The notes under the pieces are model-generated. The model searched no databases, was not told the origin of the DNA, and saw nothing but the letters and a program-made list of their open reading frames with translations. From CAMDPA01 sp964574325 (GTDB taxonomy: Bacteria > Pseudomonadota > Alphaproteobacteria > Rhizobiales > Hyphomicrobiaceae), in the NCBI GenBank assembly GCA_964574325.1, contig CAZNMY010000017.1, positions 1-64,000 of the forward strand: a stretch of 64,000 bases of DNA. Direction: 5' to 3'. Positions 42,608-51,776 of this stretch are shown here, one piece after another. Made by a program: the position numbers and the translations under genes. The stretch's first letter is position 1. Each line of letters starts with the position of its first letter.

Positions 42608-44509
42608 ATGCCCCGTTCCGCCCGACCACCGTCGATCACACGCCGGGACTTCCTCGATGGGATGGCCGTCTCCGCCGCCGCCCTGCTCGCCTCCTCGCAT
42701 CGAATAGAGGCTCGCCCCGCCGCTCCCTATCCCCCCGCGCAGACCGGCCTGCGCGGCGCGCACGCGGGATCCTTCGAGACCTTGCACCGTCTGCGCGACC
42801 CCCAATTCTGGAGCGAGGCTCCGGCCGCGCAGCGCATGCGCGAAAGCTACGACCTCGTCGTCGTCGGCGCCGGCATCAGCGGCCTCGCCGCCGCCTGGGA
42901 GTTCAGGAAGGAGCGTCCCGGCGCCTCCATCCTGATCCTCGACAACCACGACGATTTCGGTGGTCACGCCAAGCGCAACGAGCTGACCGGCGCCGGCGTG
43001 ACACGCATCGGCTACGGCGGCAGCCAGTCGATCTCGAGCCCCGCGCCTTACAGCGGGGCTGCCAAGGCCCTCATCGCCGAACTCGGCGTGCCGATGTCCC
43101 GCTACGAGCGCTACGTCGACTGGTCGATCTATCGCGACCGCGGCCTGAGCCAGGCCTTCTTCTTCGATCGCGAAACCTTCGGCGACGACCGCCTCGTCCC
43201 TCATTTCGGGAGACCCGAACTCGATCCGGGCTTCGTCATGGGATCACCGTTGTCGGACGATGCCAAGCGCGACCTGATCCGTCTCACGACGGAGAGGTTC
43301 GATCCCTTCCCGGGGCTGAGCGAGGCGGAAAAGCGGAGCCGGCTCGCCCGGTTGAGCTACCGGGATTTTCTGACCGGCACATGGAAGATCGATCCGTCGA
43401 TCATCCCGCTGTTCCAGACGCGCCCCCACGGCCTCTACGGCGTCGGCATCGATGCGGTACCCGCACAGGATGCGAGCGGCCTCGGCCTCCCCGGCCTGCA
43501 GGGTCTCGGGCTCTCCGATAAGCCCGGCCCCGGTCAGAACCTCGACAGCATCCGCTCGCCAGGCGCCGCTGACTACTTCTTCCATTTCCCCGACGGCAAC
43601 GCCACGATCGCGCGCCTGCTCGTCCGCCGGCTGATCCCCGCGGCGCTTCCCGGACGATCGTTCGAGCGCGCGATCACCACCCGCGCCGACTATTCCGCAC
43701 TCGACCGCCCCCGCTCGCGCACCCGCATTCGCCTCTCCTCCTCGGTCGTTCGCGTCCGGCACGCCGGCGGCCCGATCGCTGCGCGGAGCGTCGAGATCAC
43801 GTATCAGCAGGCCGGTCAGCAAGCAGGCGCGCTGAAGACGGTCGTTGCACGGCGCGTCATCCTCGCCTGCTGGCACAATGTCATTCCCTTGATCTGTCCC
43901 GAGCTGCCGCAGGCCCAGCGCGAGGCACTCGGCTACGGGGTCAAGGTGCCCGTCGTCTATACGAGCGTCCTGATCCGCAATTGGCAGGCGTTCCAGAAGC
44001 TGGGCGTCAACCGCATCTCCGCGCCCGCCTTCTGGCACACCAGTTTCGCGCTGGACTTCCCCGTCTCGATCGGCGCCTACCGCTTTCCCCGTTCACCCGA
44101 CGAGCCGATCGTCCTGCGGATGACCAAGGCCGCCTGTAGGCCCGGCCTTGCCGCCCGTGACCAGCACCGCGCCGGCCGCCTGGAGCTTCTCCAAACGCCA
44201 TTCGAGACAATCGAACGATCGATCCGCGCCGAGCTCGACCGCATGTTGTCCCGCGGCGGCTTCGATGGCGGCCGCGACATCCTCGCCATCACCGTGAACC
44301 GCTGGCCGCACGGCTATTCGTATCAGTACAACTCCCTCTACGACCCGTTCTGGCTCGACGGCGGCATCACCCCGGCCGAGATCGCCCGCCGCCCGTTCGG
44401 CCGCATCTCGATCGCCAACGCAGATGCCGGTGCCTATGCCTATGCCGATGGCGCCATCGACCACGGCCTGCGCGCCGCCCGCGAGGCCCTGACGGCGCTA
44501 CGCGGCTGA
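42608..44509 (+). CDS. Tat-exported FAD-dependent oxidoreductase
   Basis: A 633-residue protein with a twin-arginine signal (ITRRDFLDGMAVSAAALLAS). The FAD-binding fold begins near residue 80: YDLVVVGAGISGLAAAWEFR, then ILILDNHDDFGGHAKRNEL (flavin-contacting Gly-Gly-His). Long insertions follow, and the C-terminal block GRISIANADAGAYAYADGAI closes the flavin site. Amine oxidase-like and FAD/NAD(P)-binding families share this frame; the substrate is unknown. Periplasmic location is inferred from the Tat signal. It is divergent from the aldehyde dehydrogenase gene, 190 bases apart. Confidence 0.85.
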   Translation: MPRSARPPSITRRDFLDGMAVSAAALLASSHRIEARPAAPYPPAQTGLRGAHAGSFETLHRLRDPQFWSEAPAAQRMRESYDLVVVGAGISGLAAAWEFRKERPGASILILDNHDDFGGHAKRNELTGAGVTRIGYGGSQSISSPAPYSGAAKALIAELGVPMSRYERYVDWSIYRDRGLSQAFFFDRETFGDDRLVPHFGRPELDPGFVMGSPLSDDAKRDLIRLTTERFDPFPGLSEAEKRSRLARLSYRDFLTGTWKIDPSIIPLFQTRPHGLYGVGIDAVPAQDASGLGLPGLQGLGLSDKPGPGQNLDSIRSPGAADYFFHFPDGNATIARLLVRRLIPAALPGRSFERAITTRADYSALDRPRSRTRIRLSSSVVRVRHAGGPIAARSVEITYQQAGQQAGALKTVVARRVILACWHNVIPLICPELPQAQREALGYGVKVPVVYTSVLIRNWQAFQKLGVNRISAPAFWHTSFALDFPVSIGAYRFPRSPDEPIVLRMTKAACRPGLAARDQHRAGRLELLQTPFETIERSIRAELDRMLSRGGFDGGRDILAITVNRWPHGYSYQYNSLYDPFWLDGGITPAEIARRPFGRISIANADAGAYAYADGAIDHGLRAAREALTALRG

Positions 44510-44585
44510 ACCTGCACGCGCGACGAGCCTCGCCTCCGGGGATGCGGAAGCCGACGCAGCCTCGCCGCGTCACCCGAACGCCGGT

Positions 44586-45722
44586 TCACTTGAACAACGA
44601 CGACAGCGAGAACGACGAGTTGGTGATGATCGGGGGCTTCTCCGCGACTTGGGGATGCGGCTCGTCGATATGGACGTTGAGGCTCGTCGCGCGGCCGCTC
44701 TTGATGAGCTCGGCGATATACGCCCAGGATTTCGGCTCGAGCCCGATGCAGGCCTCCGACATCTCACCTTTCAGACGCAGATGAATGGCGATGTTGCCGC
44801 GTGCCAGGATCGCCTGGGTATGCTTGGGGCTGAAGCGCTCGCGGTGCCATAGCTTCGACAGATAGACGGCCGCGACCTGCCGCTTGGTCTTCGGCCCCCA
44901 CGTGACCCGGTGCGCCTTGTCCGCCGCAAAACTGTACTCGCCCGGTGGCAGCGGTCCGACGGCGCGCGTCGCGAGGCAATCGGGATCGGGATTGTTGCGG
45001 CAGACGTCGCGGCCGGAGAGCCCCCAGACGATCGTTTTGCCGTTCGCCGGTGAGCCCTCCGCGATGACGAACAGGCGGCCGGTCCGGATGGTGTAGCCGA
45101 GACGGAAGCTCTTCAGCTCGGCCGGCACCCCGCGCACCACGTCCTCGAAGGGATTGCAGATCTCGCCGCCGGTGAGCTTGCGCTCATAGCCATTGTGCCG
45201 GATCGTGACGTAGTCGACCCCCGGCGCGCAGTCCCACAGCTTCAGCGGCGCCTTGCCGACGAGCGAGATCGGTGACGATGCCGGGCGCTCCGGCAGTTGA
45301 GCGCTGCGGACCTCGGCCCCGGGCGGACGGTGAGGCTTGGCGACCACCGTCTTGACATCCCAACCCGGCACGGCAGGAGCGGGCATGCGCCGGATTTTCT
45401 CGCACTGCGCCGACGGCTTCGGTGCCTGGATCTGCTTGGCGGCGAGTTCGCGCGCCGCCTGGGGGCTTCCTCCTCGCGCGATATAGGCCTGCACGAGGGC
45501 CTGCTGCACGTCGATCTGCTCGTCGGAAAGCTCGAACAGGCATTCCTTGAAGATCTGATCACCGATGCTGCCGAAGAAATCCGCCATCCGCGCCGCGGTT
45601 TCAGCGGAGCTGACCGAAGGCGTCGTCTGCGCCAGGCTCGTGCCGGAATGCGACGCGAACACGGCCGCCAGCACGATCGCCGCCGCTTTCCAGGTCGAAC
45701 CCTTGCGTGCCTGCCGCGACAC
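44586..45722 (-). CDS. Secreted L,D-transpeptidase-like / DUF2778 (Tlde1-type) protein
   Basis: A 378-residue protein with a signal peptide (AAIVLAAVFASHSGTSLAQ). The C-terminal half carries PLPPGEYSFAADKA, then ARGNIAIHLRLKGEMSEACI, matching the His...Ser-x-x-Cys arrangement of L,D-transpeptidase-like and DUF2778 domains, where the Cys attacks peptidoglycan. The first 150 residues are a separate helical/Pro-rich region with C-x-K-I. Peptidoglycan remodelling is inferred; the fold assignment is moderately secure, and no immunity gene is adjacent. Confidence 0.6.
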   Translation of the reverse strand: MSRQARKGSTWKAAAIVLAAVFASHSGTSLAQTTPSVSSAETAARMADFFGSIGDQIFKECLFELSDEQIDVQQALVQAYIARGGSPQAARELAAKQIQAPKPSAQCEKIRRMPAPAVPGWDVKTVVAKPHRPPGAEVRSAQLPERPASSPISLVGKAPLKLWDCAPGVDYVTIRHNGYERKLTGGEICNPFEDVVRGVPAELKSFRLGYTIRTGRLFVIAEGSPANGKTIVWGLSGRDVCRNNPDPDCLATRAVGPLPPGEYSFAADKAHRVTWGPKTKRQVAAVYLSKLWHRERFSPKHTQAILARGNIAIHLRLKGEMSEACIGLEPKSWAYIAELIKSGRATSLNVHIDEPHPQVAEKPPIITNSSFSLSSLFK

Positions 45723-45889
45723 GTGACTTCCCCCGTTACAGTCGATGGCCTGAATGCCTGAGCCCCTCGTCCCGGCGCGATGTGCTCGTCCGCGCTGTTA
45801 CACCATGCCGGAGTCGCCGCGTGATCGCACCTGCTTCTTATTGCCGGAAAGTCGAGGCGAGATCGTGGCTTCGGTCGAAATAGCAACCC

Positions 45890-46579
45890 TCACTTCCGCA
45901 GCAGCACGTCCTTCGCCTCGTTGATCTTGGAAGCGAGGTAGCCGGAGCCGCCTGCGTCCGGATGCATGCGCTTCATCAGATCGCGGTGCGCTTTGCGGAT
46001 GTCCTCGTCGCTGGCGCCGCGTTTCAAGCCGAGAATCTCATAGGCTTCGTCTGATGTCATGATGCCGCCCGCGCCGGGCGACGCCTCCGCGCGCGCCATG
46101 TCTTCGCGCCAGGATGGATGGGTGCGGTCGAGCCAGGTTTCGATCAGTTGCGCGGAATTCGGATCGACGAAACGGCAGTCACGCCACAGCAGCGCCAACT
46201 CCGCGGGCGCGAGACGCTCGATCGGACGGCCGGCGAATATCCCCTTCAGCACGCGCCCGCGCATCGCGCCGGTATCGTGGTCGAGCACCATCTCCAGATG
46301 GTCCGTGACGATCCGCGAGGAATTCCCGCCCGCCGGCTGGCCTGCGGTGTTCCACGGCAACCCCTTGCCACCCGACAACAGCCAGATCGACAGCGTCGCC
46401 AGCGGCATCGCATAACCGATCATGCCCCGCAGCGTGAGGACGACAGCGGCAGCACCCGCAGCGATACCGGCGCCGATACGAATGCGCTGCGCCAGCGCGG
46501 CGATGTTGGCCTGCTTGAACCGGCCGAGCGCCCAGAAAGCCAGTCCGGCCAAGCCGATTGCTGCGAGAATGTAGACCAT
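45890..46579 (-). CDS. Membrane J-domain (DnaJ-like) protein
   Basis: A 229-residue protein. Two hydrophobic segments at the N-terminus (YILAAIGLAGLAFWALG and GAGIAAGAAAVVLTLRG) are followed by a middle domain (LEMVLDHDTGAMRGRVLKGI) and a C-terminal J domain (TSDEAYEILGLKRGASDEDI, then RKAHRDLMKRMHPDAGGSGY) with the essential HPD. The position of the J domain at the C-terminus and the membrane anchor resemble DjlA/TIM14-type co-chaperones that recruit DnaK to the membrane. It is followed at 45 bases by nothing on its strand before the L,D-transpeptidase-like gene. Confidence 0.88.
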   Translation of the reverse strand: MVYILAAIGLAGLAFWALGRFKQANIAALAQRIRIGAGIAAGAAAVVLTLRGMIGYAMPLATLSIWLLSGGKGLPWNTAGQPAGGNSSRIVTDHLEMVLDHDTGAMRGRVLKGIFAGRPIERLAPAELALLWRDCRFVDPNSAQLIETWLDRTHPSWREDMARAEASPGAGGIMTSDEAYEILGLKRGASDEDIRKAHRDLMKRMHPDAGGSGYLASKINEAKDVLLRK

Positions 46580-46630
46580 GTTCCCGTATGCGGCCGCAGC
46601 CTCTTTGCAGCAGGCCTGCCTGTCTCCGGC

Positions 46631-47464
46631 CTACTTGTTCATCTGTTCGAGCAGGAAACGAGCGCCCGCGTTGTTCCCCGACAGCGACAGCCGTTCGAGC
46701 GCTCGACGTCCGCCCGCAGCATAGACGGCTACTGCCGACAGCAGCTCACGCAACTGCCGGGCCGAGCCGTGGTCGAAGCGGCACCACGCACCTTTCGTGA
46801 GCCGTGCGATTTCCTTGTACGCCCGAGTCGCGTTCGTGTCGTGGCCTTCCTGGAACAGGAACACCGGCACGCCGAGAAGCCCGACCTCGCCGGCTTTGGC
46901 GCAGACGTCGTCGATGTGCTCCTCGAAGGCATCGCCGACATAGACCACGGCGCTGACACGGCCCTCCTCGCACTCGCCGCGGACGTGGCCCAGCACGCGT
47001 TCGATCTGCGTGTGTCCGCCAATGCAGCGCACAGTCGTCATCAGCCGGGCGAGCGCGTCGGGATCGGAGACCCACTTGGAGGCTCGACACTCTCCGGCTC
47101 CGCGGAAATAGACGAGTTGTACGTCGAGCCCGCCGACGTCTTTCACCGCCTTGAACATATCGGCCTGGAGGCCCAGCGCCAGATCCCACGTCGGCTCGCG
47201 GCTCATCGTGGCGTCCATCGCGAAGATGAGCCGACCGCGCTTCTCGCCGGTCGCCGACGTCAAGGTCTTGAGGCGATCGACGAAGGCTGCAACTTCCGCG
47301 TCGGTCGCCGCCCGGGCAGGTGTCTGGGCAGGTGTCTGGGCGGGTGTCTGGGCGGACGGGCCCCCGATCGGGCCAGCCCCCGGGGCCACGCCCGCCAGAG
47401 GGCTCCTGCGGCTCGCAAAGGGCTCAGCTGCCGGACTTCGCTTGTCATTCTCGTCTTGGGGCAT
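46631..47464 (-). CDS. VWA-domain protein
   Basis: About 277 residues from the ATG at 47464. The N-terminus holds a low-complexity stretch with QTPA repeated three times (12-base repeats at about 47313-47355). Residues about 75-250 form a von Willebrand A domain with the MIDAS start LIFAMDATMSREPTW (D-x-T-x-S), then GGHTQIERVLGHV and AVVYVGDAFEEHID with the downstream Asp. VWA domains bind metal and mediate protein assembly. It lies upstream of the J-domain gene on the same strand with a 51-base gap, so they may share an operon. Confidence 0.8.
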   Translation of the reverse strand: MPQDENDKRSPAAEPFASRRSPLAGVAPGAGPIGGPSAQTPAQTPAQTPARAATDAEVAAFVDRLKTLTSATGEKRGRLIFAMDATMSREPTWDLALGLQADMFKAVKDVGGLDVQLVYFRGAGECRASKWVSDPDALARLMTTVRCIGGHTQIERVLGHVRGECEEGRVSAVVYVGDAFEEHIDDVCAKAGEVGLLGVPVFLFQEGHDTNATRAYKEIARLTKGAWCRFDHGSARQLRELLSAVAVYAAGGRRALERLSLSGNNAGARFLLEQMNK

Positions 47465-47528
47465 GGGCAGGCGTTCCTGAGGTTCCCCCTCGAACTGCCA
47501 GTCTAACACGAAGTGCGGCAGAGATGCG

Positions 47529-48293
47529 TTAAGACCTCGCGAGCGCACGCCACAGGATGTAGCCGCCCAGCAGGCCCAGGGCGGCGAACAGACTTTTGCG
47601 GAAATGCTCCTCGGAAAGCCGGCCGCGCAGCTGCTGGCCCGCCACCATCCCCAGAAGTGCCGGCACGACGGCGCCGGCTGATGACAGCAGCAACTCCCAG
47701 GACAGCAACCGCTGGTCGGCCATGGCCAGCGCCAGCGCAATGGTGGATAGGGTGAACACCACGCCCATCGCCTGCACCAGCACGTCCTTCGTCAACCCGA
47801 TCGCCTGCAGGAACGGCACGGCGGGTATGTAGGAGCCGGTCATGCCCGCGACGAGGCCGTGCACGATGCCGACGGGCAGCGACACCAGCAACTCGTAGCG
47901 CCCCGGATGCGGCAGCACGGGCCGCATGAAACCCATCGCCGAATAGCCGATCAGCGACAAGCCGAGCACGGTGCCGAGCACACTGACGTCGAGCCGCGCC
48001 AGCAGCCACACGCCCGCCCACGTGCCGACCAGGATCGTCAGCATCATCGGCCACGTGCGCGCCAGGATCATGCCGAACGAGCGCCCCGCCACGGCCTGCC
48101 AGACGTTGGTCACGAACGACGGCACGATCAGCAGAGCCAGTGCCGGCTTCATGCCGACGACGACACTGCCCAGGCCCACCGCGATCGACGGCAAGCCCAG
48201 GCCGACGACGCCCTTCACCGCGCCTGCGAGGAAGAACACCAGCGCGATCAGCAGCCATTGCTCGGCCGTGAACTCCCCCAACCCCATCGGCAT
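47529..48293 (-). CDS. TauE/SafE-family membrane permease
   Basis: About 254 residues from the ATG at 48293 (AAGGAA upstream). It has eight hydrophobic segments with the family pattern WLLIALVFFLAGAVKGVVGL, then MKPALALLIVPSFVTNVWQA, and in the second half GIVHGLVAGMTGSYIPAVPF. TauE/SafE proteins export sulfite, sulfoacetate or related organic anions. The neighbouring LysR gene, 265 bases upstream on the same strand, and the DapA-like/Bug pair suggest a role in handling a carboxylate, but this is inference. Confidence 0.85.
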   Translation of the reverse strand: MPMGLGEFTAEQWLLIALVFFLAGAVKGVVGLGLPSIAVGLGSVVVGMKPALALLIVPSFVTNVWQAVAGRSFGMILARTWPMMLTILVGTWAGVWLLARLDVSVLGTVLGLSLIGYSAMGFMRPVLPHPGRYELLVSLPVGIVHGLVAGMTGSYIPAVPFLQAIGLTKDVLVQAMGVVFTLSTIALALAMADQRLLSWELLLSSAGAVVPALLGMVAGQQLRGRLSEEHFRKSLFAALGLLGGYILWRALARS

Positions 48294-48557
48294 CCGGCGT
48301 TCCTTGTCTCTTTTCGCGCGCACGTCGAAACCAGCGGCGCGGGCTGCTGCAACCGCGGAGGAATGAACTAAGAAACATCTGATCCAAGGCTGTATCCGTT
48401 CATGCGAGATCGCGATAGGCAATCGAATGATCTGATGGATTTGCGCTAGTTTCACTCCAATCAACCGACCCTGGCAAAGGACGCCCAGCAGCAGCGTCGA
48501 TCGCAGGGATTTGGCTGCCTGCCAACCTGAAAGCAGGGCCGAACGTGCCTTCATCCT

Positions 48558-49481
48558 TTACGATTTACCTGACTTTCTCTTTCGAGACGTGGCCTCGGCC
48601 TTCACGGTTTCGCGGATGACCTGCATGACAGTCTGGCAGGCGAGCGTCGACTTCCCACGCGGCGACATGGCCAAAGCAACGTAGCGGAACACCGTTGGGG
48701 CCACGATCTTCGACGCCTGCAACCGGCTCACCTTCGACGCTGCGGCGACGGCATAGGGGCCCAACAGTGCATAGATGCCACCGTGCGCAGAGATGTTGGT
48801 TTGCATGCTCAATGAGTCCGCCTCGAGCGCGGCGTTGAGAAAGACGCCATGCTCGGCGGCTACCTCGTCGAGACGATCGCGCCAGCCGCTCGGGCGGCAG
48901 AACAGGACCAGCGGCACGCCGTCGAGCTTGGAGAACTCGACGGTCGGCTTCGAAGTCAGCCGGTCCCCGACATTGCCGACGAGATAGGTTGGCGCCTCGA
49001 ACAGGTAGGTGTCGCCATTGCGCGGCACCGGGCTCGTGCGGAACACGAGCGCCAAGTCGACGCTGCCTTCTTCGAGCCACGTGTCGAGCTGTGCGCCCTG
49101 GCCCTCGCGTACTGCGAGATGGATCAGCGGGTACTGCTTTGCAAGCCGCATGAAAACCGTTGTCAGCAGCGGATGTGAAGTCGACGGAAGGCTGCCGATC
49201 CGCACCTTGCCGATCGGCGTGCCGGCCGTGCTCCGGATGTCGTTGACAAGCTGCTCGGTGCCATCCAGCCATGCGCGAATTTTCGGCTCGATCCGCTCAC
49301 CGAGTTCTGTCAGCACGACCCCGCGACCGGTACGCTGGAACAGCCGGCCGCCACACTCGCGCTCCAGCTCTCCAAGCAACCGGCTGATCTGCGGTTGGCT
49401 CGTGCCACGCGCAATTGCGACCTTGCTCAGGCTGCCGAGCTCGACGGCATCGACGAAGATCTTCCAGGCGACAGGATCCAT
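48558..49481 (-). CDS. LysR-family transcriptional regulator
   Basis: About 307 residues from the ATG at 49481, which begins directly before the HTH: MDPVAWKIFVDAVELGSLSK, then TSQPQISRLLGELERECGGR and LFQRTGRGVVLTELG. The effector domain follows (GKVRIGSLPSTSHPLLTTVF). The gene is divergent from the DapA-like gene with 190 bases between starts, the classic arrangement for LysR control of the opposite gene. The effector is probably the substrate of that enzyme. Confidence 0.9.
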   Translation of the reverse strand: MDPVAWKIFVDAVELGSLSKVAIARGTSQPQISRLLGELERECGGRLFQRTGRGVVLTELGERIEPKIRAWLDGTEQLVNDIRSTAGTPIGKVRIGSLPSTSHPLLTTVFMRLAKQYPLIHLAVREGQGAQLDTWLEEGSVDLALVFRTSPVPRNGDTYLFEAPTYLVGNVGDRLTSKPTVEFSKLDGVPLVLFCRPSGWRDRLDEVAAEHGVFLNAALEADSLSMQTNISAHGGIYALLGPYAVAAASKVSRLQASKIVAPTVFRYVALAMSPRGKSTLACQTVMQVIRETVKAEATSRKRKSGKS

Positions 49482-49671
49482 TCTGTGCGTCTCCAAGTCA
49501 TACCCATCATGTATATCTGAAAGACGTGATTGCTGTCTTCCGGCATGAAGCATCCGGGCGTACCTCTCACCTTGCAAGCGCTCGGACGGCGGTCACTCTC
49601 GGCAGATCGCAAGCGAGCACACCGCGGAACACTCACAATTCAAAGCAACAATCGAGCAAGGAGAGACGCTG

Positions 49672-50610
49672 ATGAAAGCCCCGGATCTTAAAGGCCTCGT
49701 TCCCGCGCCGGTGACCCCCCTGACCCGCGACGGCGCCGTCGATCACGCAGCAATCAAGAAGCTCGGCTCCTGGCTCGGCGGCGTCAAAGGCGTCAAGGGC
49801 CTGACCGTTCTGGGCCACGCCGGCGAAGGTACATTCTTCAGCCAGGACGAGCAGGTCGCCGTCATCGAGAGCTTCGTGCAGTCGACCAACGGCAAATGCC
49901 CCGTCATCGCCGGCATCACGCTCGAAGGCACCAAGGTCGCCGCTGCGGAGGCCAAACGCGCCGTCAAGGCCGGGGCCCAGGCCGGTCTCGTTTATCCCTC
50001 ACACGGCTGGCTCCGCTTCGGGTACCAGAAGGGCGCCGCCCAGGACCGCTACAAGGCAATCTACGAGGAGAGTGGACTGCCGCTGATCCTGTTCCAGTAC
50101 CCGGACAACACCAAGGCGACCTACAATCTCGAAACGCAACTTGAAATCTCCGCGCAACCCGGCGTGTTCGCAATGAAGAACGGCGTGCGCAACATGAAGC
50201 GTTGGGACACCGAGATTCCGGTGATCCGCAAGGAGCGCCCGAACCTTACGATCCTGACCTGCCACGACGAGTGGCTGTTGCCGACGATGTTCGATGTCGA
50301 TGGCGCGCTGGTCGGTTACGGCTGCCTCACGCCCGAGCCGCTGGTCGAGTTGATCGCGGCAGGCAAGGCTGGCGACTACAAAAAGGCGCGCGCCATCCAC
50401 GACCAGCTGCTGCCGGTGACGAAGTCCGTCTATCACCGCGGTTCACACATGGAGGGCACCGTCGCGCTCAAGCACGGCCTCGTGGCACGCGGCATCCTGG
50501 ACCACGCGACAGTCCGCTCGCCGCTCTTGCCGCTGGCTGCCGGGGCCGACAGGGAGATCGCGGACGCGCTGCGATCGGCCGGTCTGATCATGAAGCAGGC
50601 CGCCGAATAA
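49672..50610 (+). CDS. DapA/NAL-family aldolase or dehydratase
   Basis: A 312-residue TIM-barrel protein with AAGGAGAG upstream. Family features: GLVPAPVTPLTRDGAVDHAA, the conserved Tyr in LILFQYPDNTKATY and the Schiff-base Lys in GVFAMKNGVRNMKRW. The usual substrate-binding GT(T/S)GE is replaced by GHAGEGTFF. It is therefore probably not a true dihydrodipicolinate synthase but a catabolic keto-acid aldolase or dehydratase. A Bug receptor follows 70 bases downstream, and a divergent LysR regulator precedes it. Confidence 0.85.
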   Translation: MKAPDLKGLVPAPVTPLTRDGAVDHAAIKKLGSWLGGVKGVKGLTVLGHAGEGTFFSQDEQVAVIESFVQSTNGKCPVIAGITLEGTKVAAAEAKRAVKAGAQAGLVYPSHGWLRFGYQKGAAQDRYKAIYEESGLPLILFQYPDNTKATYNLETQLEISAQPGVFAMKNGVRNMKRWDTEIPVIRKERPNLTILTCHDEWLLPTMFDVDGALVGYGCLTPEPLVELIAAGKAGDYKKARAIHDQLLPVTKSVYHRGSHMEGTVALKHGLVARGILDHATVRSPLLPLAAGADREIADALRSAGLIMKQAAE

Positions 50611-50680
50611 ATTGCTCGCGGGGCGGCGATCCCAGTCGCCGCCCTACGTGCTTGCGTCAAAAAATCAAGGGAGGAATCGA

Positions 50681-51664
50681 ATGCTTTCCCGCCGCGACAT
50701 CTTGAACTCGGCTGCCGTTCTCACCGGAGTTGCAGCGACGTCACCGTTTGCCATGGCGCAGGGCGCCAAGCTGCCTGACCGGCCAATCCGCATCATCGTG
50801 CCGTTCGCGGCCGGAGGCGGTGTCGACGTCTATGCGCGTCTCCTCGCTGACACGATCTCGAAGCAGACCGACGCGAGCTTCGTCATCGACAATCGTGCAG
50901 GCGGCAGCGGCACTGTCGGCGGCAACGCAGTCCGCACGGCCACGACAGACGGGACAACTCTGCTGTTCTCAGCGGCGACGCACGTGATGGCGCGCCACGT
51001 CATGAAGAACGCGCCATATAATCCGCTTGCCGAGTTCTCTCCGATCGCCCGCGTTGGCGAAGCCCCGATGCTGCTCGTCATGGCATCGAACCAGAAGCCG
51101 AAAACTGTTGCCGAGCTGGTTGCTGCGATGAAAGCCGCGCCGGACAAGTGGACGTTCGGCACTGCCGCGCTCGGCGCTCCCGGCCATCTCGCAACGATCG
51201 CGCTCAATCAGTCCGCCGGGGTGAACGCGACGATTCTCCCCTACCGTGGCACTGCGCCGGCGCTCAATGACGTCGCCGGAGGGCACATTCAGCTTCTCAT
51301 CGACCCAGTGCTGGCACTCCTACCGATGGCGCAGGAGAAGAAGGTGATCGGCCTTGCTGTCACGTCGGCCAAGCGCACACGACTTGCGCCCGACATCCCT
51401 ACGATTGCCGAGAGCGGTCTCCCCGGCTTCGATCACGCCTCGTGGTACGGTGTGTGGGGCCCCAAGGCGATGGCGCCCGATCTCATCGCCAAGCTGAACG
51501 TCATGTTCGCCGCGGCCGTAAAGAAGCTCGCTGCGGAACAGCGTCTCGCCAAGCTCGGCATCGAACCCGTCGTCGAGGAGCCTGCTCAGTTCGCCGCCTT
51601 TGCTGCCAAGTACGTGGCCCAAAATGCCGGTCTGCTCAAAGCCGCGAGTTTCGAGCCGCTCTGA
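50681..51664 (+). CDS. Bug/TctC-family periplasmic solute receptor
   Basis: 327 residues from the ATG at 50681 with GGGAGGA upstream. An RR-type leader (MLSRRDILNSAAVLTGVAAT) suggests Tat export. The mature part has DRPIRIIVPFAAGGGVDVYA and FVIDNRAGGSGTVGGNAVRT, textbook Bug motifs, and MLLVMASNQKPKTVAELV further on. It is probably co-transcribed with the DapA-like gene, so its ligand may be that enzyme's substrate. No permease genes are nearby. Confidence 0.9.
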   Translation: MLSRRDILNSAAVLTGVAATSPFAMAQGAKLPDRPIRIIVPFAAGGGVDVYARLLADTISKQTDASFVIDNRAGGSGTVGGNAVRTATTDGTTLLFSAATHVMARHVMKNAPYNPLAEFSPIARVGEAPMLLVMASNQKPKTVAELVAAMKAAPDKWTFGTAALGAPGHLATIALNQSAGVNATILPYRGTAPALNDVAGGHIQLLIDPVLALLPMAQEKKVIGLAVTSAKRTRLAPDIPTIAESGLPGFDHASWYGVWGPKAMAPDLIAKLNVMFAAAVKKLAAEQRLAKLGIEPVVEEPAQFAAFAAKYVAQNAGLLKAASFEPL

Positions 51665-51776
51665 GCAGGGTGCTTCTGTCCGGCCAGGGGCGGACATCCT
51701 GCCAGATGACCACTCGGTGGTCGTCCGGGTCATCCGGAGCAACACTGTCCGACCCGTTCCGTCGCCGCAAGATGCT

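Noticed and set aside
40911..42707. 598-residue plus-strand reading frame
   Set aside because: It is antisense to the aldehyde dehydrogenase with its catalytic Cys and Glu.
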